A DNA stretch of 9,201 bases, from assembly GCA_022615255.1 (NCBI GenBank), contig JAKEHC010000027.1, positions 1 to 9,201 of the forward strand, given 5' to 3'. The DNA comes from Candidatus Dadabacteria bacterium. Lineage in GTDB: Bacteria > Desulfobacterota_D > UBA1144 > Nemesobacterales > CSP1-2. A program made the position numbers and the translations under genes. Below the pieces are notes generated by a model. That model was not told the origin of the DNA. It ran no database searches and saw nothing but the letters and a program-made list of their open reading frames with translations. Within the stretch, counting starts at the first letter, position 1, and every line of letters begins with the position of its first letter. Below, piece by piece: positions 1-4,321 of this stretch.

Positions 1-105
1 GTCTTGGTAACGGCGAGGACGCGTATTTTACGTATCGTATTTTCGGTTGTTATCTTTGTTTTAGCACTAGAGATGATCTATAATGGCATAACCGGGAGGC
101 TTTAA
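1..105 (+). CDS. C-terminal fragment of a TauE/SafE-family membrane exporter (partial)
   Basis: Frame 1 is open from the window edge to a TAA at 103-105, giving 34 residues that end ...LALEMIYNGITGRL. The fragment is hydrophobic (a run of I/V/F/L, then an Ala-Leu-Glu-Met turn), which suits the last membrane helix of a TauE/SafE (sulfite/organosulfonate exporter-like, DUF81) protein. The identification rests mainly on context: the next gene is a DUF1634 protein, and DUF1634 genes characteristically lie directly after TauE/SafE genes. The stop is one base from the next ATG, so the two are almost certainly cotranscribed. No substrate can be inferred, and the fragment alone is too short to be diagnostic. 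Confidence 0.6.
   Translation, partial: VLVTARTRILRIVFSVVIFVLALEMIYNGITGRL
94..99 (+). promoter_or_regulatory. Strong Shine-Dalgarno for the DUF1634 gene
   Basis: GGGAGG sits 7 bases before the ATG at 107, inside the last codons of the upstream exporter gene. It supports that start. A TATAAT hexamer at 79-84 lies just upstream but has no clear -35 partner. Confidence 0.7.
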
Positions 106-106
106 T

Positions 107-493
107 ATGGCTAAGCCCGTGCAGATATTGTCCGATCAGCAGGTAGAGAGGATTATCGGCTACTTATTAAGAACTGCAGTTCTTATTTCAGCCTTATTTG
201 TGCTCATTGGAGGGATATTATATCTAATTCATTATGCGGGAACGCATCCGGATGATAGGGTTTTTACTGGAGAACCGCGGGATTTACGAACATTACCGAG
301 GATTTTAGAGGATGCTGTAACATTACATAGCCGAGGGGTAATTCAGCTAGGCTTGCTACTATTAATCGCCACACCTGTGTCACGGGTTATTCTTGCCGGA
401 TTTGCCTTTGCGTTACAACGCGATCGAATATACGTAGTCGTAAGTTTAATTGTCTTAACCGTCCTGATTTATAGCCTTATGTCTAGCCGTTAA
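107..493 (+). CDS. DUF1634 family small membrane protein, TauE/SafE companion
   Basis: 128-residue protein with three predicted membrane segments at about 17-43, 78-103 and 107-125. Between the first two is a loop of about 35 residues with charged and Pro-rich stretches. The second half carries the pattern typical of DUF1634: LGLLLLIATPVSRV (81-94), then a Phe-rich helix, QRDRIYV (104-110) and a final hydrophobic helix. The family has no established biochemical role; its members are repeatedly found next to TauE/SafE anion exporters, as here, so an accessory role in export is the usual inference. The start is well supported by a GGGAGG ribosome site 7 bases upstream. Arginine codons are mixed CGN and AGR. 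The gene probably ends this operon: a 105-bp gap follows before the next gene. Confidence 0.8.
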   Translation: MAKPVQILSDQQVERIIGYLLRTAVLISALFVLIGGILYLIHYAGTHPDDRVFTGEPRDLRTLPRILEDAVTLHSRGVIQLGLLLLIATPVSRVILAGFAFALQRDRIYVVVSLIVLTVLIYSLMSSR

Positions 494-506
494 CAGTAAT
501 AGACTC

Positions 507-537
507 TTGTGATAGGCATAAACAGAGGGACTATAAA
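507..537 (+). promoter_or_regulatory. Possible promoter for the sugar-acid cluster
   Basis: TTGTGA at 507-512 and TATAAA at 532-537 resemble sigma-70 boxes, but the 19-bp spacer is longer than ideal. Transcription would start near 544, just before the inverted repeat at 548-568. A second possible -10 (GATAAT, 570-575) has no good -35. This is a weak prediction, supported by the need for a start in the 105-bp gap. Confidence 0.3.
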
Positions 538-547
538 TGAATCGGCA

Positions 548-568
548 AAGGAATAGGTAATCTTCCTT
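548..568 (+). repeat. 6-bp inverted repeat upstream of the transporter gene, possible operator
   Basis: AAGGAA (548-553) and TTCCTT (563-568) are exact reverse complements with a 9-base spacer. The site lies between the candidate promoter and the first gene of the cluster, where a repressor operator would be expected. A 6-bp arm can occur by chance, so the role is inference only. Confidence 0.3.
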
Positions 569-598
569 CGATAATATTGTCATAGGGATGAGGGATTA

Positions 599-1525
599 AT
601 GTCTCAGACATCCATTAAGCGAGATAGCAATCTCGGGCTAGGCATCCTTCTTACTGTCATTGCCTTTCTTTCCGTTGCTATAATGAGTGCGTTAGGCAAG
701 GCAGCTTCAAAATCGGTCTCATCTGAGGTGCTCGTTTTCTTCCAAAACTCTATAAGCCTAGTTATTCTAACTCCGTGGATACTACGCGACGGAATAGAAA
801 ACCTCAGGACCGAGCATCTCGGTCTACATTTCGTTCGCGGTATCTCGGGTATGCTTTCTCAGTATTTCATGTTTGTAGCTCTGAATTATATTCCGCTTGT
901 AGATGCGGTTCTCCTGGTTAATGCCGCGCCTCTTTTCATTCCTCTAATTACCTGGGTCTGGCTAAAACAAGGAATCGGCGGGAGATTGTGGCTAAGCCTT
1001 ATGATAGGCTTTGTAGGCATTGTCTTGATTCTTCAACCGGGAGGGGAGGTCTTTAGCTGGGCTACCCCATTAGCCCTTGTAGCCGGTATCTTTTCAGCAA
1101 TTGCGCTTGTTACAGTAGGCCGCTTAAACATCACTGAACCCTCTTTACGCATTCTCTTCTACTATTTTTTGATTTCGACTGTATTAACGGCACCTTTATT
1201 AATTACGAAATGGTCTACACCTGAGCCAAGTATGTGGATTTATCTGATAGGAATCGGGTTAACCATGGCAATCGCTCAGCTGCTTCTTATACTTGCCTAC
1301 GAGCAAGCCTCGCCGTCGCGTGTTTCTCCTTTTAACTATTCCGTAGTGGTCTTTTCCGGACTGATCGGATGGATAGTTTGGAATGAGATGCCGAATGCCT
1401 TGTCTATACTAGGAACCATTCTCGTCTGTGCAGGCGGAATTCTCTCCGTAATCCATTATCATAAAAGGCACGAGCCACTTTCCATGAATCAAATCATGAA
1501 ATCCCTATCAAAAAAACAAGTCTAG
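599..1525 (+). CDS. EamA/DMT superfamily transporter (RhaT/RarD-like permease)
   Basis: 308-residue inner-membrane protein with about ten hydrophobic helices and a short charged C-terminal tail. It shows the duplicated five-helix EamA layout: repeat one about residues 12-145, repeat two about 155-287. Family-like stretches include a Gly/Ala-rich first helix, FVRGISGMLSQYFMFVAL (78-95) followed by a helix containing DAVLLVNAAPLFIPL, and, in the second repeat, LAYEQASPSRVSPFNYS, which matches the loop before helix nine in many DMT exporters. Length is normal for the family. The ATG at 599 is preceded by GAGGG at 590-594. The family moves metabolites such as sugars, amino acids and purines, usually by export. 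The substrate cannot be read from sequence; cotranscription with lactonase and gluconokinase genes suggests a sugar acid or lactone. The next start lies 20 bases downstream. Confidence 0.85.
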   Translation: MSQTSIKRDSNLGLGILLTVIAFLSVAIMSALGKAASKSVSSEVLVFFQNSISLVILTPWILRDGIENLRTEHLGLHFVRGISGMLSQYFMFVALNYIPLVDAVLLVNAAPLFIPLITWVWLKQGIGGRLWLSLMIGFVGIVLILQPGGEVFSWATPLALVAGIFSAIALVTVGRLNITEPSLRILFYYFLISTVLTAPLLITKWSTPEPSMWIYLIGIGLTMAIAQLLLILAYEQASPSRVSPFNYSVVVFSGLIGWIVWNEMPNALSILGTILVCAGGILSVIHYHKRHEPLSMNQIMKSLSKKQV

Positions 1526-1527
1526 TC

Positions 1528-1533
1528 AGGAGG
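1528..1533 (+). promoter_or_regulatory. Shine-Dalgarno for the GTG-started lactonase
   Basis: AGGAGG lies immediately after the transporter's stop codon and 12 bases before the GTG at 1546. The spacing is long, but no other in-frame start fits better, and the protein begins at the usual N-terminal distance from the first metal-binding Glu. Confidence 0.5.
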
Positions 1534-1545
1534 GCATTCAAAAAA

Positions 1546-2439
1546 GTGAGAATCCTAGATCAAAGTAAAGTGGAGTGTGTTTTTAGAGCAGAGGCGATTG
1601 TGGGGGAATCGCCTCTATGGTCTCCTCGCGAACGGGTTGTATATTGGGTAGATATTACAGGCCAAAAGATACACCGTTTTAATACAACAGCGAATATAAA
1701 TCATACCTTCCACCTTCCTCAACCTGTCACTGCGGTTGGGTTGCGTGAGAAAGGAGGTTTAATCATCACCCTCAGAAAGGACTTTGCTTTCTATGATCCA
1801 AAAACACAGGCTCTGGAACTCCTCTCAGACCCGGAAGAGGATAAACCCTACGATAGATTTAACGATGCGAAGTGTGACCGTCAGGGCCGTTTCTGGGCGG
1901 GTACTATGGATGATGTGAAGTGGAACGCTCCCTTTGGAAGCCTCTACCGTTTCGACCCGGACAAAAACGTAACGTGCATGCAAAGGCATGTTATCTGCGC
2001 CAACGGGCTCGGATGGAGCCCGGATAATAAGTTGTTCTATTTCACCGAAAGTTTCAGGTATGGGATTTATGCTTATGATTTTGATCTCGACACGGGCAAC
2101 ATCTCTAATCGGCGTCGCTTCGCCTCGTTAGACAGGGATTCTGATGGGTTTCCTGACGGCTTAACCGTAGATGAAGAGGGATTTATCTGGAGCGTTCATA
2201 ATGCAGTTGGGCGGATAATACGCTATAGCCCTGAGGGTGCTGTTGACACCATGATAGAGCTTCCTGTGCCCCGCCCGACGAGCTGCACCTTCGGCGGAGA
2301 CAAACTTGACGTGCTATACATTACCTCGGCAAGGGAGACTATGACCCCGGAACAGATTTCAAAGGCGCCTCTCTCCGGCAGCTTATTTGCCGTTGTGCCA
2401 GGGGTGCGAGGATTACCGGAGCCTTACTTTGCGGGATGA
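1546..2439 (+). CDS. SMP-30/gluconolactonase/LRE family sugar lactone lactonase
   Basis: 297-residue soluble protein of the six-bladed beta-propeller SMP-30 family, which uses one divalent metal to hydrolyse aldonolactones to aldonic acids. All expected landmarks are present: GESPLW with metal ligand Glu21; RFNDAKCDRQGRFWAGTM (104-121) with substrate-binding Arg104 and Asn106; ANGLGWSPD with metal ligand Asn153; and FPDGLTVDEEG with Asp204, the metal ligand and likely general base. The C-terminal RPTSCTFGG and LYITSA strands and the closing GSLF blade are also typical. No signal peptide is seen, so it should be cytoplasmic. The start is GTG. The stop overlaps an ATG at 2436 (ATGA), linking it to the gluconokinase, which makes gluconolactone or a close relative the likeliest substrate. 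Related family members act on other lactones (arabino-, galactono-, or xylonolactone), so exact specificity is open. Confidence 0.92.
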   Translation: MRILDQSKVECVFRAEAIVGESPLWSPRERVVYWVDITGQKIHRFNTTANINHTFHLPQPVTAVGLREKGGLIITLRKDFAFYDPKTQALELLSDPEEDKPYDRFNDAKCDRQGRFWAGTMDDVKWNAPFGSLYRFDPDKNVTCMQRHVICANGLGWSPDNKLFYFTESFRYGIYAYDFDLDTGNISNRRRFASLDRDSDGFPDGLTVDEEGFIWSVHNAVGRIIRYSPEGAVDTMIELPVPRPTSCTFGGDKLDVLYITSARETMTPEQISKAPLSGSLFAVVPGVRGLPEPYFAG

Positions 2440-2471
2440 AGAAAGGCTCATTTCGGTATTCATATAAAATC

Positions 2472-2475
2472 AGGG
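2472..2475 (+). promoter_or_regulatory. Ribosome site deciding the gluconokinase start
   Basis: AGGG lies 8 bases before the ATG at 2484, a normal spacing. The upstream ATG at 2436 has only GGAG (2418-2421) at 14 bases. Together with the family's N-terminus, this favours 2484. Confidence 0.5.
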
Positions 2476-2483
2476 TTTGTGAT

Positions 2484-2990
2484 ATGGCTTTAGTTCGAGA
2501 TCCGCTTATAGTTATCCTTATGGGAGTTTCAGGCTCTGGTAAAACCACAATCGGAGAGCTCCTAGCAGAGAAGCTCGGTTGGATGTTCTATGACGGAGAT
2601 GATTTTCATCCTGAGTCTAATAAAGAGAAGATGAAACGCGGAATCCCTTTGACGGATGAGGATCGCGACCCCTGGCTAAACATACTTAAGCAACTGATCC
2701 ACGACTTGATCGAACAAAGAAAATCCGCCGTCGTTGCGTGTTCAGCATTGAAGCAGTCTTATCGAGACCGTTTATTAGAGAACTCAAAGGGTGTGGTTCT
2801 GGTTTATTTAAAGGGGGGTTATGGACTCATAGAGACACGGCTCCACGATCGAAAGGGACACTTCTTTAATGCCAAACTCCTAGAGAGCCAGTTTGAAACA
2901 CTCGAGGAGCCAAAGGATGTGTTTACCATTTATATAAACCATGAACCGGATGCAATAGTCGATGAGATCAGGCGTAAATTAGGTTTATGA
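2484..2990 (+). CDS. gntK: Gluconokinase, GntK type
   Basis: Phosphorylates D-gluconate to 6-phosphogluconate with ATP, feeding the pentose phosphate or Entner-Doudoroff route. It has the small shikimate-kinase-like P-loop fold of the GntK family. With the start at 2484 (168 residues) the motifs are: Walker A GVSGSGKTT (14-22), YDGDDFHP (36-43), the GIPLTDEDRDPWL segment (53-65), VVACSALKQSYRDRL (83-97) and GHFFNAKLLESQFETLEEP (125-143). All are diagnostic and intact. The reading frame extends upstream to an ATG at 2436 that overlaps the lactonase stop. Those 16 extra residues are not family-like, and the ribosome site at 2472-2475 plus a normal length favour 2484, though the longer form cannot be excluded. 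The stop overlaps an ATG at 2987. Arginine codons are 8 CGN to 2 AGR. Confidence 0.93.
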   Translation: MALVRDPLIVILMGVSGSGKTTIGELLAEKLGWMFYDGDDFHPESNKEKMKRGIPLTDEDRDPWLNILKQLIHDLIEQRKSAVVACSALKQSYRDRLLENSKGVVLVYLKGGYGLIETRLHDRKGHFFNAKLLESQFETLEEPKDVFTIYINHEPDAIVDEIRRKLGL

Positions 2991-2994
2991 AAGG
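2990..2994 (+). promoter_or_regulatory. Ribosome site deciding the dehydrogenase start
   Basis: AAAGG lies 7 bases before the ATG at 3002. It overlaps the end of gntK. The alternative ATG at 2987 overlaps the gntK stop but has only a weak AGG upstream. Confidence 0.45.
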
Positions 2995-3001
2995 CACAAA
3001 G

Positions 3002-3976
3002 ATGAAAGCCGTTATTGTCGTGACTCAACCGGAATATGAGAAGGGAAGAGACGAGTTTGACAGTGTTAAGAACGAGGGCTTCTTCTGCGTTCCGGCTCCT
3101 TCGAGCGAGGAGGAGCTTGCAGCGGCTATTCGAGATCAGAACGCCCAACATGTCATTTGCGGTGTCGAGCAATACAGGGGGAAATTATATGAGGCATTGC
3201 CGCGTGGAGGCGTGATAGCGAGATTCGGAGTGGGCTTCGATAATATAGACCTCGCCAAGGCTAAAGAGCATGGACTACTCTGCACAAACACGCCTGGCGT
3301 ATTGGATGAGTCTGTTTCAGAACACGCCTTTGCTTTGATATTGGCTGCTTCGCGAAATATACCGATTCTTGATAGCACCACGCGGAGCGGACTTTGGCTT
3401 AAGAAGACTGGGGTAGAACTCGGCGGAAAGGTATTGGCTGTTATCGGTGCTGGTTCAATCGGCAGCCGTGTTTCGCGAATCGCTGCATTCGGCTTTGGTA
3501 TGACGGTGATTGGATGTGAAATACAAGAAGTAAATTGGGAAGAGAAGATGCGTCAATATGGTTTCCAAAAACTGGTGAGGGATTTTAACGAGGCTATAGA
3601 AAATGCGGACTTTGTAAGCCTACATCTACCGGCTAACTCATCTACGAGACACTTTATATGCCGTGAGCGTTTAGATAAAATGGCTAAAAAGTCATGGCTT
3701 ATTAATACCTCACGTGGCGCCATCGTTGACGAATCGGCATTGTTCGATGCAATTAATGATCATAGAATAGCTGGGGCTGCTTTAGACGTCTTTGATGTAG
3801 AGCCTTACGTCCCTTCTGACCCGGCTAAGGACCTTAGGACATTGCCGAACGTAATCATGACACCCCATATCGCCAGTAATACGAGAGAGGCAAACATTCG
3901 CATGGCACGGCGGGCGCTTAAGAATATTATTCTTGCAGAGCGTGGTGAATTCGAACAGATGGATTTACTAAATTAA
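3002..3976 (+). CDS. D-isomer-specific 2-hydroxyacid dehydrogenase (NAD-dependent)
   Basis: Interconverts a 2-keto acid and a D-2-hydroxy acid with NAD(P). With the start at 3002 the product has 324 residues and the two-domain family fold. Positions: GVGFDNIDLAKAKEHG (76-91), a conserved catalytic-domain segment; the Rossmann glycines GAGSIG (149-154), with Glu173 where an acidic residue usually selects NAD; catalytic Arg238 in NTSRGAIVDE; catalytic Glu267 in DVFDVEP; catalytic His289 in TPHIAS. The active-site triad is complete. An in-frame ATG at 2987 (five extra residues) overlaps the gntK stop and is a plausible alternative start. The family covers phosphoglycerate, glyoxylate/hydroxypyruvate and 2-ketogluconate reductases. 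The gluconokinase neighbour suggests a sugar-acid substrate such as 2-ketogluconate, but motifs do not prove that. There is no ACT domain, so it is not a long-form serine-pathway SerA. Confidence 0.88.
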   Translation: MKAVIVVTQPEYEKGRDEFDSVKNEGFFCVPAPSSEEELAAAIRDQNAQHVICGVEQYRGKLYEALPRGGVIARFGVGFDNIDLAKAKEHGLLCTNTPGVLDESVSEHAFALILAASRNIPILDSTTRSGLWLKKTGVELGGKVLAVIGAGSIGSRVSRIAAFGFGMTVIGCEIQEVNWEEKMRQYGFQKLVRDFNEAIENADFVSLHLPANSSTRHFICRERLDKMAKKSWLINTSRGAIVDESALFDAINDHRIAGAALDVFDVEPYVPSDPAKDLRTLPNVIMTPHIASNTREANIRMARRALKNIILAERGEFEQMDLLN

Positions 3977-4005
3977 AGAAGAAGAGTCCGACCAGTGTTT
4001 CCGGA

Positions 4006-4015
4006 TTAATATTAA
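4006..4015 (+). repeat. Perfect 10-bp palindrome upstream of the small gene before glnE
   Basis: TTAATATTAA is its own reverse complement. It ends 12 bases before the candidate -10 box at 4028-4033, in the -35 region, so it could be a regulator site or simply an AT-rich promoter element. Confidence 0.25.
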
Positions 4016-4024
4016 ACAAGCTTA

Positions 4025-4033
4025 TGGTAGAAT
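4025..4033 (+). promoter_or_regulatory. Candidate extended -10 promoter for the orf93-glnE pair
   Basis: TGG followed by TAGAAT (4028-4033) fits an extended -10 element; TAGAAT matches the consensus at 5 of 6 positions. There is no good -35, which extended -10 promoters tolerate. A start 7 bases downstream would fall on the A of the ATG at 4040, implying a leaderless message, in line with the lack of a clear ribosome site there. Confidence 0.4.
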
Positions 4034-4039
4034 TTAGAT

Positions 4040-4321
4040 ATGAAGAAGAAAAACCTAAGTGATCTAGAAAAGGCTAGAAGCCACTTTCTAAAAGCTTTCA
4101 CTGAGATCGGCATTGGAGCCGAGTTTGCTATTAAAGGGACGAGGAACCTTTTAAGTGAGAGGGAGAGTAGGAAGATAATGTTTGGTCTTACGGAGAGCTT
4201 GTTCAGAAAGGGCTTCGATTTAGCGACAAAACTTACCGACGTCTTAACTCAATTGCAATCGAAGAAACCAGCCAAACAAAGACCACGTAGGAAAAGAGTG
4301 AGGAAGGTTGAAATTGAATAA
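4040..4321 (+). CDS. Uncharacterised 93-aa helical protein with a basic tail, overlapping glnE
   Basis: I do not recognise this protein. It is predicted mostly helical, with no signal peptide. A central stretch (about 14-72) of mixed hydrophobic and charged residues looks amphipathic, for example AFTEIGIGAEFAIKG and GLTESLFRKGFDLATKL. The tail is very basic: 10 of the 15 residues at 75-89 are Lys or Arg, which suggests contact with nucleic acid or an acidic surface. The shape loosely recalls small phasin-like proteins, but I see no diagnostic motif. It is likely real: its stop at 4319-4321 overlaps the glnE start by 8-14 bases, its tail codons form the glnE ribosome site, and its arginine codons (9 AGR, 1 CGN) match glnE rather than the upstream operon. 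Translational coupling with glnE suggests a linked role in nitrogen control; this is inference. Confidence 0.65.
   Translation: MKKKNLSDLEKARSHFLKAFTEIGIGAEFAIKGTRNLLSERESRKIMFGLTESLFRKGFDLATKLTDVLTQLQSKKPAKQRPRRKRVRKVEIE
4301..4307 (+). promoter_or_regulatory. glnE ribosome site inside the upstream gene
   Basis: AGGAAGG lies within the last codons of the 93-aa gene. It abuts the TTG at 4308 but is 6 bases before the TTG at 4314, a normal distance, so 4314 is the more likely initiation codon. Confidence 0.5.

Noticed and set aside
2436..2483. N-terminal extension of gluconokinase from the ATG overlapping the lactonase stop
   Set aside because: The 16 added residues are not like the family N-terminus, and the internal ATG at 2484 has better ribosome-site spacing. 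It is kept only as an alternative.
2339..3381. Several 69-81-codon frames on the - strand opposite the gluconokinase and dehydrogenase
   Set aside because: They are antisense shadows of genes with full motif support, with Ser/Leu-rich translations and no recognisable domains.
3977..4039. Terminator after the dehydrogenase gene
   Set aside because: Only short palindromes (TCCGGA, TTAATATTAA) are present, with no GC-rich stem followed by a T-tract.
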